From contig JAAYLX010000001.1 of assembly GCA_012521705.1 (NCBI GenBank), forward strand, positions 34,156 through 98,155: a DNA stretch of 64,000 nt, read 5' to 3'. This DNA comes from Clostridiaceae bacterium (GTDB lineage Bacteria; Bacillota; Clostridia; DSM-8532). Shown one piece after another: positions 38,518 to 49,119 of this stretch. Both the position numbers and the translations under genes were made by a program. Under the pieces are notes generated by a model. The model was given only the letters and a program-made list of their open reading frames with translations, had not been told where the DNA came from and made no database searches. Each line of letters begins with the position of its first letter. The stretch's first letter is position 1.

Positions 38518-39909
38518 GTGATTTTTCATAAAGGTATATTCGACAGTCTAAGCTTTATAGACAAACTGAGCCATGAGGAAAAGCAGGAGCTAAATGAAGC
38601 AATTAAAAGAGGGTTTGAAGCTCTACTTCCCAACCAAAATTATTTCACATTAAAGCTTATGGAATTGTGCGAGAGGTACGGGGAGGAAGATTCGTCCTTT
38701 GCGATAATGCTTATAGACATAAATGACCTGAAATATATAAATGACACACTTGGTTTTGAGACAGGAAACCAACTGATGATTGAAATTAGCCGGAGAATTA
38801 ATGATTTTTTCGGGAAGGAAGCATTTATTTGCCGCTATTCATGGGATCAGTTCGGAGTTGCGCTTAAATCAGGTTCCATGAAGGAATGGGAGGGCCAGGC
38901 AGAAGGTTTAATTAACCTTTTTAAAAATGATTTTAGGATTGGAAAATACAATTTAATCGTTGGAATCAATGTAGGGATGAGCATTTATACCCAAGACGCA
39001 GATAATGCGGAATCCCTGCTGAAATGCTCCAACATCGCACTCTTAAGGTCCAAACGTGAAGGGAAGAACAGGTATGTCTTTTATTCATCGAACATAGGAG
39101 TCATTGACTACAAGCATTTTGCCCTGAGAAATGACCTTCATAAATCAGTAGAAAACATTGAGCTGAGAGTATATTACCAGCCGTTGGTAAATCTGAGCAA
39201 CAACGATATTCTCGGAGCAGAGGCATTAATAAGGTGGCAGCATCCGAACTGGGGTATGATACCACCTGCAGAGTTTATTCCCATAGCGGAAGAAACCGGA
39301 TTTATCATTAATATGGGGAAATGGCTTTTAAGGGAAGTATGTAGAGATTACAGCCATTGGATGGCCAGGCGATTAAAGCCCATAAAAGTGGCTGTCAACT
39401 ATTCACCGGTCCAGTTTTTTGAAGAAAATTTTGTGGATAATATACTTGAAATTACGGAAGAGTTTGGCCTTAATCCGCGCTTTCTGATAGTCGAGCTCAC
39501 AGAAAATGTGCTTTTGAAATACCCCGAAAAGACAATAGCCGATATTAATAAACTCCATGAATCGGGAATACAAGTGGCGCTTGATGATTTCGGGACCGGT
39601 TATTCATCCCTCTCTTATCTGGGGTCACTCAATATTGACATTGTCAAGATTGACAGATCCTTTATTAAAAACGCCATTTCACACCCAACATCAGAAATCA
39701 TAACCAGGAATGTCATAAGACTTGTGCGGGAGCTCAAACTTAAAATTTGCGCGGAAGGAATCGAGAATTATGAACAATTGGTTTATTTGCGCAGTCTCAA
39801 CTGCTATACCGGCCAGGGTTATTTATTCAGCAAGCCGGTACCTTCGGAAAAATTCGATATGATTCTTGAAGAAGGAAAATGTACCCCCGCAGAATTGTCA
39901 AATCGCTAA
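38518..39909 (+). CDS. GGDEF (degenerate)-EAL c-di-GMP protein
   Basis: RYSWDQFGV at the GGDEF site; EALIRWQHP, ELTENV, LDDFGTGYSS, VKIDRSF, CAEGIE, GQGYLFSKP intact. Confidence 0.9.
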   Translation: MIFHKGIFDSLSFIDKLSHEEKQELNEAIKRGFEALLPNQNYFTLKLMELCERYGEEDSSFAIMLIDINDLKYINDTLGFETGNQLMIEISRRINDFFGKEAFICRYSWDQFGVALKSGSMKEWEGQAEGLINLFKNDFRIGKYNLIVGINVGMSIYTQDADNAESLLKCSNIALLRSKREGKNRYVFYSSNIGVIDYKHFALRNDLHKSVENIELRVYYQPLVNLSNNDILGAEALIRWQHPNWGMIPPAEFIPIAEETGFIINMGKWLLREVCRDYSHWMARRLKPIKVAVNYSPVQFFEENFVDNILEITEEFGLNPRFLIVELTENVLLKYPEKTIADINKLHESGIQVALDDFGTGYSSLSYLGSLNIDIVKIDRSFIKNAISHPTSEIITRNVIRLVRELKLKICAEGIENYEQLVYLRSLNCYTGQGYLFSKPVPSEKFDMILEEGKCTPAELSNR

Positions 39910-39929
39910 TTCAACGGAGAGGAAGCTGA

Positions 39930-41891
39930 ATGAACAGAAATACGGCTCATAACAAGGAGAATATTAATTATAACGAACTGTTCCGGATTTTTATCGATGC
40001 GGTGGACGACTTTGTTTTTTTGAAGGACGAGAACTTACGGTATGTTTTTGTCAATGAAAAACTTGAGAAACTCTTCGGCAAACCACAAAACGAGATTATA
40101 GGGAAAAGTGATGATGAACTTGAAGAAAATGAGTTAATTAAAGCAATCCGGAGTACTGACGTTACAGTTCAGCAAGAGGGGATTTCAGTTTCCGAGGCAA
40201 TAAAATTTGGGGATAAAATCTATCAGTCAAAGAAGTTCCCGGTCAGGTTCCTTAACGGAAAATTTGGAGTAGGAGGTTTTATTGAGGATATAACCAAAAA
40301 ATACCGAAACGAACGAAAGAGCAGGAAGGCCCTCGAAAGGAACATGATTCTTGTTGATATAATGAGCAGAAAATATGATTCCATTGAGGAACACTTTGAC
40401 TACGCATTAAACAAGCTTATAAGGCTTACTGACAGCAAGTATGGATATATTTTTCTTTACAGCGAGGAAGATAAGGAGTTTACCTTGCAATCCTGGTCTG
40501 AAGGAGTAATGGCCGAGTGTGCGTTAATAGAAAAACTATCCAGGTACCAGCTTTCCAAAATGGGACTTTGGGGGGAAGTGGTACGTCAGAGAAGGCCAAT
40601 TGTCATAAACGATTTCCAGAGCCCCAACCCTCTGAAAAGGGGTTATCCTGAAGGACATGTGCCATTAACCAAATTCATGTCGGTACCAATTTTCATAGAT
40701 AACAGGATAGTTGCCACTGTAGGCCTTGCCAACAAGGAAGAAGACTATGACGATGATGATATTTACCATGTCACTGCCCTGATGCACGGGGTGTGGAACC
40801 ACAAGGAAAGACAGGAAGCCTTCATGCAAATGAAAAAATACAATGACGAGGTTATACACCTGAGTTATCATGATGCCCTCACAGGCCTGTATAACAGAAG
40901 GTTCTTTGAGGAGGAGGTAAAGAGGCTGGACACTCAAAGGAATCTTCCTTTATCGATAGTTATGGGGGATGTAAATGGCCTTAAAATGGCCAATGACATA
41001 TTCGGCCATGAAGCCGGAGATATGTTGTTGAAAACTGCTGCCCAAATTATGAAAAAATGCTGCAGGGCAGATGATATTATTGCAAGATGGGGTGGCGATG
41101 AATACATCATCTTGCTGCCTAAAACAACCACAGAAGAAGCCGAAAAAATTGCCCGAAGAATTAAAACCTCACTTGCAGAAACTAAAATTTATGCCATTTA
41201 TGGCAGCATCTCAATCGGCTGCGGGACAAAACATTTTGCTCATGAAGATATTCAGAGGGTGATAGAGGCTGCCGAAGAAAAAATGTATCTGGAAAAAACG
41301 CTGGGTAGTAAAAAATTCAATAAACAGATTATAAAAGAAATAATGGACACCCTCATTACAATCCTGCCCGGAGCCGAAGACCATTTCAGACGGGTGAGCA
41401 TATTGTCCGGAAAAATTGGTGAGAGATTGGGTCTTCCCGAACACGAGCTCAATAAACTCAAAAGCGCAGCACTGTTACATGATATAGGATTAATAGCCAT
41501 AGACAGAAAAATTCTTGGAAAGAAAGGAAACTTTACTGAAAATGATATGGAAAAGTTCAGACAATGCCCTGTAATTGGCTTTAGAATCCTGAACTCCTCT
41601 CCTGATGCTTTAGAGCTTGCGGAGTATGTATTGAGCCATCAGGAAAGGTGGGATGGAACAGGTTACCCCAAGGGTTTAAAGGGTGAAGAAATTCCTTTCC
41701 TGTCACGAATAATTGCTCTGGCGAAAAAATATGACCAGAGCCGGCACGGTTTTATGTGCAATGAAAAAATGAGTGTGAATGAAGCCGTAAAATATATCCG
41801 GGACAATTCAGGAATCCTGTTTGACCCTAAGGTAGTAAGCGCATTTATAGATGTTATTTCGAACTTATCTTTCGACGATTCCGGTCTTTAA
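39930..41891 (+). CDS. PAS-GAF-GGDEF-HD-GYP-like c-di-GMP protein
   Basis: RADDIIARWGGDEYIILLP (I-site and active GGDEY); HD-GYP-like HDIGL..HQERWDGTGYPKGLKGEEIP. Confidence 0.88.
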   Translation: MNRNTAHNKENINYNELFRIFIDAVDDFVFLKDENLRYVFVNEKLEKLFGKPQNEIIGKSDDELEENELIKAIRSTDVTVQQEGISVSEAIKFGDKIYQSKKFPVRFLNGKFGVGGFIEDITKKYRNERKSRKALERNMILVDIMSRKYDSIEEHFDYALNKLIRLTDSKYGYIFLYSEEDKEFTLQSWSEGVMAECALIEKLSRYQLSKMGLWGEVVRQRRPIVINDFQSPNPLKRGYPEGHVPLTKFMSVPIFIDNRIVATVGLANKEEDYDDDDIYHVTALMHGVWNHKERQEAFMQMKKYNDEVIHLSYHDALTGLYNRRFFEEEVKRLDTQRNLPLSIVMGDVNGLKMANDIFGHEAGDMLLKTAAQIMKKCCRADDIIARWGGDEYIILLPKTTTEEAEKIARRIKTSLAETKIYAIYGSISIGCGTKHFAHEDIQRVIEAAEEKMYLEKTLGSKKFNKQIIKEIMDTLITILPGAEDHFRRVSILSGKIGERLGLPEHELNKLKSAALLHDIGLIAIDRKILGKKGNFTENDMEKFRQCPVIGFRILNSSPDALELAEYVLSHQERWDGTGYPKGLKGEEIPFLSRIIALAKKYDQSRHGFMCNEKMSVNEAVKYIRDNSGILFDPKVVSAFIDVISNLSFDDSGL

Positions 41892-42093
41892 GACCTGGAT
41901 GTGATTAATTTATTAACAGTAATTAAGATTAATCAGTTATTCAGCTCAATTACAAATAATTTTTTCAAAATGCGGCATAAGCCGCATAAAAGATATATAA
42001 TAAAGTTGGGACAGAGAAAAGAGTCTGAACCTGTTGTCATATTAAGGTGTCTAATTTGACAGAAAGAATATTTGCAGAATTGGAGGCATCGAT

Positions 42094-42780
42094 ATGAAAA
42101 AAAGTATCAGCATAATTTTATTGGTTTTTGTTTTGATTTTGACCGCAGCATGCGGAAGGCTTGATACCCCTAAGAATAATGAAACAGCTACACCCGACGG
42201 GCAAATCAACAATGGTGAGGCAACTTCCGGGCCTGATGAAAATATGGAAGAAACACCTGCCGTATCTGAAGAAGACAGAGTGCGTATTGTGAAGGAAAGG
42301 GCGGATAAAGCGCTTGAACTTATCAAGGCTTATGATATGGACGGACTTTCTGAGATGGTCCATCCTGAAAAGGGTGTCCGTTTTACTCCTTACGGGTATG
42401 TTGATTTGAAAAATGACCTTGTGTTTACCAAAGAAGAGGTTGCAAAACTTGGAACAGATACAAAGAAATATGTCTGGGGCAGCTATGATGGCACAGGCGA
42501 CCCTATTGGACTTACTTTTGCGGATTATTACAAGCAGTTCATATATGACGTGGATTTTGTAAATGCCGAGAAGACAAGCGTCAACGAAAGGCTGGGAAAG
42601 GGTAATTCAATTGATAACAGCGCTGAAGTATACAAGGATGCTTATGTAGTGGAATATCATTTTTCAGGCTTTGACACGAAATACGAAGGTATGGACTGGA
42701 AAAGCTTAAGGCTGGTATTGTCAGAATATGATGGTACGTGGTATATTGTTGGAATAATCCATGACCAGTGGACAATTTAG
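42094..42780 (+). CDS. Hypothetical lipoprotein
   Basis: Lipobox LTAACG; 228 aa. Confidence 0.7.
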   Translation: MKKSISIILLVFVLILTAACGRLDTPKNNETATPDGQINNGEATSGPDENMEETPAVSEEDRVRIVKERADKALELIKAYDMDGLSEMVHPEKGVRFTPYGYVDLKNDLVFTKEEVAKLGTDTKKYVWGSYDGTGDPIGLTFADYYKQFIYDVDFVNAEKTSVNERLGKGNSIDNSAEVYKDAYVVEYHFSGFDTKYEGMDWKSLRLVLSEYDGTWYIVGIIHDQWTI

Positions 42781-42828
42781 TACTGGGTGCGATTTACGCA
42801 CTCCATAAAAGATATAGAGAGGATTATT

Positions 42829-44280
42829 ATGTCAATCGATCGGAACGAAACAAGAAATCTTATTATGCTCACAGACTTCTATGAGTTTACAATGGCGAAT
42901 GGCTATTATCTCAATGGTTTTGCAGATAAAGTAGCCTGTTTTGACTTGTTTTTCAGGAAGATTCCTGATGGCGGGGGATTTGCTATTTTTGCGGGTCTGG
43001 AACAGGCCATTGAGTTTTTGGACAATTTAAAATTCAGTGATGAAGATATTCAGTATTTAAGAAGCAGGAACCTCTTCACGGAAGATTTTCTGTCCTATCT
43101 TAAGGATTTCAAATTTTCCTGCGACGTATGGGCGGTTCCTGAGGGAACACCTGTATTTCCGGGCGAACCTTTAGTGACTGTAAAGGGTCCAATTATCCAG
43201 GCACAGCTCATTGAGACAATGCTTCTTCTTACAATAAACCACCAGAGCCTTATTGCTACCAAGGCCAACAGAATAGTAAGGGCGGCAGACGGAAGGCCGG
43301 TAATGGAATTTGGAGCCAGACGTGCCCACAGCTATGACAGTGCCATTTATGGAAGCAGGGCTGCTTATATAGGTGGCTGCGTAGGAACTTCCTGTACAAT
43401 TTCAGATATAGATATGAACATTCCAGCCGGTGGTACAATGGCCCATAGCTGGATTCAGGTATTCGATGATGAGCTTGAAGCTTTCAGGGCTTATGCCAGG
43501 GCTTACCCTGATGAATGTATTTTGCTTGTTGACACTTATAATGTTCTGAAATCCGGGATTCCCAATGCAATAAAGGTTTTCAATGAAGAAGTCCTCCCGA
43601 GAGGATTTAGGCCAAAAGGCGTCAGGATAGACAGCGGGGATTTGACCTACCTGTCCATAGAGGCAAGGAAGATGCTTGATGAGGCGGGATTCCCCGATTG
43701 CAAGATTATTGCTTCCAACGCCCTCGACGAATATCTGATCAGGGAATTACTCATTCAGGGCGCAAAGATTGATGTCTTTGGGGTTGGTGAAAGGTTAATC
43801 ACCTCCATGAGCGATCCTGTATTTGGCGGTGTCTATAAATTGGCGGGAATTGAGAAGGACGGCGTTTTAATTCCCAAGATAAAAATAAGTGAAAATGTGG
43901 ATAAAATAACGAACCCATCCCTTAAGCAGGTGTTCAGGCTTTATGACAAGAAAAACGGCAAGGCTATCGCCGATGTGGTTGCTCTCTTTGATGAAGAAAT
44001 TGATGAAACAAAGCCATATAAAATATTTGATCCCATCCATACATGGAAGAAGAAAATTCTTACTGATTATTCTGTCCGCAAGTTGATGGTAAAGGTGTTT
44101 GACCAAGGTAAATGTGTCTATAAGAGCCCTTCACTGGATGAAATTCAAAAGTACTGCAAGGAACAGATAAACACCCTGTGGGAGGATATTTCGAGGATTG
44201 AGAACCCACGTAGGTATTTTGTCGATCTGTCCTATAATTTATGGACTCTTAAAAACGAACTTTTGAATGAATTCAGTTGA
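42829..44280 (+). CDS. pncB: Nicotinate phosphoribosyltransferase
   Basis: LIMLTDFYEFTMANGYY; MEFGARRAHSYDSAIYGSRAAYIGGCVGTS; VRIDSGDLTYLS. Confidence 0.95.
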   Translation: MSIDRNETRNLIMLTDFYEFTMANGYYLNGFADKVACFDLFFRKIPDGGGFAIFAGLEQAIEFLDNLKFSDEDIQYLRSRNLFTEDFLSYLKDFKFSCDVWAVPEGTPVFPGEPLVTVKGPIIQAQLIETMLLLTINHQSLIATKANRIVRAADGRPVMEFGARRAHSYDSAIYGSRAAYIGGCVGTSCTISDIDMNIPAGGTMAHSWIQVFDDELEAFRAYARAYPDECILLVDTYNVLKSGIPNAIKVFNEEVLPRGFRPKGVRIDSGDLTYLSIEARKMLDEAGFPDCKIIASNALDEYLIRELLIQGAKIDVFGVGERLITSMSDPVFGGVYKLAGIEKDGVLIPKIKISENVDKITNPSLKQVFRLYDKKNGKAIADVVALFDEEIDETKPYKIFDPIHTWKKKILTDYSVRKLMVKVFDQGKCVYKSPSLDEIQKYCKEQINTLWEDISRIENPRRYFVDLSYNLWTLKNELLNEFS

Positions 44281-44476
44281 GATTTTTGTTTCAGGGTATT
44301 GAATTTCTCCTGAAGTATTGATTTAATATGATAGGCTTTAATACATTTCTGATATTCACTTGAGATTTTTGCTCAAATGAGCTCAGTGAAGTATGTCGGC
44401 ATTACAATCTTGTTTGTGATTAATATGCTTTTGCAAAATGAAGCCCGATATATACATTTCAACTGGGAGAGTAGTC

Positions 44477-45961
44477 ATGAATAAAATTGGATTTGATAAT
44501 GACAAATATCTTCATTTGCAGTCCCAAAAGATTCTGGAACGAATTAATTACTTTGGGGGTAAGCTCTATCTTGAATTCGGAGGAAAATTGTTTGACGACT
44601 ATCATGCGTCAAGGGTTCTTCCCGGATTCAAGCCGGACAGTAAAGTCAAGATGCTGATGCAGCTTAAGGACCAGGCAGAAATAGTTATTACCATCAGCGC
44701 TGACGATATTGAAAAAAACAAGCGCAGGGGAGACCTGGGCATAACTTATGATCTTGATGTACTCAGGCTCATTGACGCATTCCGCGGCATTGGCCTTTTT
44801 GTCGGCAGTGTGGTTATCACCCATTATCGCTCACAGATAGCTGCCGACATGTTTATTAAGAGGCTTTCAAACCTTGGAATAAGTGTTTATAAGCATTATC
44901 CGATTCCCGAATATCCTTCTAATATCCCGCTTATTGTAAGCGATGAAGGCTTCGGAAAAAACGATTATATAGAGACTTCCCGATCTCTGGTAGTAATTAC
45001 TGCGCCCGGGCCGGGAAGCGGAAAAATGGCTACTTGTCTTTCCCAGCTCTATCATGATCATAAACGCGGAATAAAGGCAGGATTTGCGAAATTTGAAACA
45101 TTCCCGGTCTGGAACCTGCCACTTAAACATCCTGTCAACCTTGCTTATGAGGCGGCAACCACAGATCTTAACGACGTCAATATGATAGACCACTACCATC
45201 TTGAAGCTTATGGCACTACTGCTGTCAATTACAACAGGGATATTGAGATATTCCCTGTGCTCAATGCCATATTCGAAAAGATAGCTGGACAATCACCATA
45301 CAAGAGCCCCACGGACATGGGAGTCAACATGGCAGGGTATTGTATTATTGATGACGACGTAGTATGCAGGGCTTCAGAGCAGGAAATCATCAGGAGATAT
45401 TATAATACCCGCTGCGCAGTCCGCCAGGGGCTGGCAGAAAAGTCAGAGGTATATAAGCTGGAACTCTTGATGAATCAGCTTAACATATCGCCCAAAGACC
45501 GTCCTGTGGTTGATGCGGCATTAAAGAGGGCGGAGGAGACAGACGGCCCGGCAGTAGCAATTCAGCTTAACGACGGCCGTATAGTTACCGGAAAGACCAC
45601 TCCTTTATTGGGGGCTTCCGCTGCGGCATTGTTGAACGCTCTAAAAGAACTTGGCGGTATTCAGCATGATATGCACCTTATTTCACCTATAATAATTGAG
45701 CCAATCCAGGTTCTGAAAGTGCAGCATATGGGAAATCACAACCCTCGTCTACATACTGACGAAATATTAATAGCACTTTCAATATGCGCCGCCACCAACC
45801 CGACTGCAGAGCTTGCAATGCAACAGCTTCCTAAACTGAAAGGCTGCGAAGCTCATTCGACTGTTATTCTGTCCAGGGTTGACGAAAACATTTTCCATAA
45901 ACTTGGAGTCAATATTACCTCAGAACCGCAATACCAGACCAAAAAACTGTATCATAAATAG
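44477..45961 (+). CDS. DUF1846 family protein
   Basis: GFDNDKYLHLQSQKILERINYFGGKLYLEFGGKLFDDYHASRVLPGF. Confidence 0.9.
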   Translation: MNKIGFDNDKYLHLQSQKILERINYFGGKLYLEFGGKLFDDYHASRVLPGFKPDSKVKMLMQLKDQAEIVITISADDIEKNKRRGDLGITYDLDVLRLIDAFRGIGLFVGSVVITHYRSQIAADMFIKRLSNLGISVYKHYPIPEYPSNIPLIVSDEGFGKNDYIETSRSLVVITAPGPGSGKMATCLSQLYHDHKRGIKAGFAKFETFPVWNLPLKHPVNLAYEAATTDLNDVNMIDHYHLEAYGTTAVNYNRDIEIFPVLNAIFEKIAGQSPYKSPTDMGVNMAGYCIIDDDVVCRASEQEIIRRYYNTRCAVRQGLAEKSEVYKLELLMNQLNISPKDRPVVDAALKRAEETDGPAVAIQLNDGRIVTGKTTPLLGASAAALLNALKELGGIQHDMHLISPIIIEPIQVLKVQHMGNHNPRLHTDEILIALSICAATNPTAELAMQQLPKLKGCEAHSTVILSRVDENIFHKLGVNITSEPQYQTKKLYHK

Positions 45962-46009
45962 TTTTAGGGACTATTGCTTAAAGACCGGTTCAATAATCAA
46001 GTATATAAT

Positions 46010-46050
46010 AAAAGAGCTGTAATAAGGGTTTTCCCGATACAGCTCTTTTT
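46010..46050 (+). terminator. Intrinsic terminator
   Basis: aagagctgta...tacagctctttttt. Confidence 0.7.
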
Positions 46051-46140
46051 TACAGCTTATTTCAGTGCTCGTTATTGACTCATTTTATTGTTCATTTTCG
46101 CTTAAGGTCCGGTCTGGAAGTAGAAAAAGGTGCTTCCTTT

Positions 46141-46446
46141 TTATAATAAACGAAGTATAAACTCAGACACATAAACAGTAAGACAGGCTGACACTGCCAC
46201 TGTCAGAAGGCTTTTATCCTTTAATGCCAGCACAACAGCCACTACGGTTCCGGCAATGGCCGAATAAAGTGAGGAAGTGGAGTACAGTATTGCCGGAAAG
46301 GTCATTGCGCCAAGCACGGCATAAGGTACATAGAATAAAAATGATTTTATATATACATTTTCAATCTTCTTTCTGAAAAGTACCATGGGGAGCATTCTGA
46401 TCAAATATGTAACTCCGGCCATTACTGCTATATGTAAAAGAGTCAT
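46141..46446 (-). CDS. azlD: Branched-chain amino acid exporter small subunit, AzlD-like
   Basis: YLIRMLPMVLFRKKIENVYIKSFLFYVPYAVLGAMTFPAI; overlaps azlC stop. Confidence 0.85.
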   Translation of the reverse strand: MTLLHIAVMAGVTYLIRMLPMVLFRKKIENVYIKSFLFYVPYAVLGAMTFPAILYSTSSLYSAIAGTVVAVVLALKDKSLLTVAVSACLTVYVSEFILRLL

Positions 46447-47159
46447 TGGGCGACCTCCTTGACAGGGAATAGTAAAGCTCCTGCGGCAGAGGCTGCAACA
46501 GCGCAAATTATTATGGCAAAACCGCCTGAAATAAGGTTTAGAACAGGTGTGTAGCGGAGGATGCAACTTATTGCGACTGCCAGTAAAACAACATACAGGA
46601 CAGGTTTTGAACGCCTTGCAGGAGGTGTTATTATAGCAATAAACATGCCGTAAATGGCGATATTAAGGGCGGAACAAAGTGATTCGGGCAGGATGGTGCT
46701 TGCAGCAGCTCCAAGCAGGGTTCCTGCAGTCCAACCCAGGTAGGGAGCAGTAATAAGCCCGTACATATATTTTGTGCCAATATCCCGGGCTTTTCCGCTG
46801 GCTACGGCAAATACTTCATCAGTAATTCCGAAGGATGTGATAAGCCTATGAATAAGACTAAAAGTAGAGTCAGTCTTTTGGGAAAGTGAAATGGACATCA
46901 GCGCATAGCGCATATTAATAACCATTTGAGTCAGTGCCATTTCTATATAAGGCGCCCCTGCTGCAATAAGGCCAATACCTGCAAACTGGCCAGCCGAAGT
47001 CAGGTTTGTCATTGAGATAAGGACTGCAATCCAGACTGGCAGACCTGTATTTACAGCCATCATTCCAAAAGTGAAGGACACCGACAGATAGCCCAGACCT
47101 ATGGGAATACCGTCTTTAAAGCCTTCCTTATAACTGTTTACAGAGGTATATTCATTCAT
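46443..47159 (-). CDS. azlC: Branched-chain amino acid exporter large subunit, AzlC-like
   Basis: GFKDGIPIGLGYLSVSFTFGMMA; FGITDEVFAVA. Confidence 0.88.
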   Translation of the reverse strand: MNEYTSVNSYKEGFKDGIPIGLGYLSVSFTFGMMAVNTGLPVWIAVLISMTNLTSAGQFAGIGLIAAGAPYIEMALTQMVINMRYALMSISLSQKTDSTFSLIHRLITSFGITDEVFAVASGKARDIGTKYMYGLITAPYLGWTAGTLLGAAASTILPESLCSALNIAIYGMFIAIITPPARRSKPVLYVVLLAVAISCILRYTPVLNLISGGFAIIICAVAASAAGALLFPVKEVAQ

Positions 47160-47179
47160 GGTGAATAAACGCTCCTTTT

Positions 47180-47212
47180 TCAAATAAAAAACCCATCGAT
47201 TAACTCGATGGG
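47180..47212 (-). terminator. Terminator/attenuator between tRNA-Leu and azlC
   Basis: Minus strand cccatcga-gttaa-tcgatggg followed by ttttttatttg. Confidence 0.8.
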
Positions 47213-47222
47213 ATATTATTCC

Positions 47223-47305
47223 TGGTGCGGTCGACCGGACTTGAACCGGTACGGTTGCCCATACGCCCCTCAAACGTACGTGTCTGCCAATTCCACCACG
47301 ACCGC
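47223..47305 (-). tRNA. tRNA-Leu (GAG), CCA encoded
   Basis: GCGGUCG/CGACCGC acceptor, anticodon stem UACGU-UUGAGGG-GCGUA (anticodon GAG), GGUUCAAGUCC T-loop. Confidence 0.95.
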
Positions 47306-47404
47306 GTAATTTGGAGTGCCTCAACAGCAAGATTAATTATACAGGCTGATTTTATGCTTGTCAATAACGAATTTTCAATTCCTGATTATGTTTTTGTGAT
47401 TTTA

Positions 47405-47890
47405 TTATTTATTGTTTTCGTTGTGGAGGCAGTTATCTATAGCGATGGCAATGGCGCAGAAGAAGGGCGCCAGGTTATCGTCATGAATAATCAGCTCGTA
47501 TGAGTCTCCCCAGGTAAACCACTTTTTGTGGAGTTCTCCAATGGGTATCCCATCCTGCAGTATTGTAAAATCCATGGCAAACAGGTTGCCTTCAAAGGTA
47601 AAGTCGCCAAATTGGCTTGTTATATTCAACTTCGGAGTGAAGAATGAGAATTCTTTCTTGACTATGGCGCAAAGCATATCCCCATTGTAAATATGGTATT
47701 CAGGCAGGAATTTGAACAGCTTTTGCTGGATAAAGTAGAGTTCGGTACCCGCAGCATCATACAGATGTATTTTTGCCCCAAAAGTAAAGATTTCGCTTTC
47801 CACTCTGAAAACCGGCTGATTTAATTCATTGGTTATATTATACTTATCACCTATGGAAAATACTTTCTGGCGGATATATAATTTTATCAT
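47405..47890 (-). CDS. LURP-one-related (YxjI-like) family protein
   Basis: LYIRQKVFSIGDKYNITNELNQPVFRVESEIFTFGAKIHLYDAAG. Confidence 0.8.
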   Translation of the reverse strand: MIKLYIRQKVFSIGDKYNITNELNQPVFRVESEIFTFGAKIHLYDAAGTELYFIQQKLFKFLPEYHIYNGDMLCAIVKKEFSFFTPKLNITSQFGDFTFEGNLFAMDFTILQDGIPIGELHKKWFTWGDSYELIIHDDNLAPFFCAIAIAIDNCLHNENNK

Positions 47891-48043
47891 GCTTTCCTCC
47901 TGACTAAAACCGCTGGATCAAAAGTACACGGGAACATAATAAGCGTGTTTTTTATGTTATAATTATATAAATTATATTACCAATAAAAAGATTTAACAAC
48001 CAAAATAAAAAATAGTAAAAAGTAACTACGAGGTCAATACATT

Positions 48044-48916
48044 ATGAATCAGGAAGAAAAATTGTTTGATATGAGCCCCGAAGAAGAGTTTACAGATGAC
48101 AGAAGCAGGCTGAGAGTATTTTTCCAGTCACTGACAGGCAAGTTCTGGAGACTTATCACCGTCAATTTAGTGTATCTTCTGTTCAATATCCCGGCAATCG
48201 TTATTATGCTGGTTGCAGCTATTTATATTACTGAAATAATCCATCCTTCACCGGCTAATGGCGCACTTGATCCGGAAACACTAACCTATCTTTATACCCA
48301 GTTAGGTTTGCCACTTGCGTTTATTCTGATGGCAATACCGGCGATAAGTGTGGGGCCTGCCCAGGCCGGAATGACTTATCTGATGCGCTGTTTTTCCTAT
48401 GAGATTCCCACCTTCACCTGGGCGGACTTCAGGGACAAGATGAAGGATAATCTAAAACAGGGGATCATTGTGTGCTTAATTAACCTTATTATTACCGCTT
48501 TCTTTATACTTGATTTTTATATTTATTCCCGTTTGGATATCCGGTCCGATATGGTGCTTACAATTGCTTTTGGACTGTTATTTATGATGTTCGTACTCTT
48601 TCTGATGATGAATTTCTACATTTATCCCATGATGGTGACCTATGAACTTAAAGTCAGGGATTTGTACAAAAATGCTTTCCTCTTTTCAATTGCCAAGTTT
48701 GTGCCCAATCTTGGGATATTGCTTTTGTGCCTTGTCTTAATTCTTGCTCCCATTATTATCGCACAGCTTACTGGTAATATTATATTTATGTTTGTAGTAT
48801 ACATGTACTATTTTGCATTAGGTTTCACCCTGCCGGGGCTTATCATTAACTTCTGTATAAACCCTATTATAGACAAATATATTAATCCTTCATCAGCGGA
48901 TGATTCAGCGAAATGA
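48044..48916 (+). CDS. DUF624/YesL-like membrane protein
   Basis: FWRLITVNLVYLLFNIPAIV; polytopic. Confidence 0.6.
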   Translation: MNQEEKLFDMSPEEEFTDDRSRLRVFFQSLTGKFWRLITVNLVYLLFNIPAIVIMLVAAIYITEIIHPSPANGALDPETLTYLYTQLGLPLAFILMAIPAISVGPAQAGMTYLMRCFSYEIPTFTWADFRDKMKDNLKQGIIVCLINLIITAFFILDFYIYSRLDIRSDMVLTIAFGLLFMMFVLFLMMNFYIYPMMVTYELKVRDLYKNAFLFSIAKFVPNLGILLLCLVLILAPIIIAQLTGNIIFMFVVYMYYFALGFTLPGLIINFCINPIIDKYINPSSADDSAK

Positions 48917-49056
48917 GTATTAATGAATTTGGTTTTAAGGATACTTCATAATGAAAATTGAGATTGTAATTAAGATAGTATGTAAAGTTGATTATATAAG
49001 TAGATTAAATATATAAATATATTAAATAAAATGATTACAATGGTAATTAAATAGTA

Positions 49057-49082
49057 AAAGGGGGATATTTCCCCCTTTTTAT
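49057..49082. terminator. Terminator between convergent genes
   Basis: aaaaggggga-tat-ttccccctttttatt. Confidence 0.75.
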
Positions 49083-49119
49083 TATTTAAAATATTTATCA
49101 TCGTGCATTAAGAATACAA

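Noticed and set aside
41971-41988. tgcggcataagccgca hairpin as an operator
   Set aside because: Short and isolated downstream of a gene; more likely a weak terminator stem.
47160-47330. N-terminal extension of ORF 46443..47330
   Set aside because: It translates through the tRNA-Leu gene and terminator; the true azlC start is 47159.
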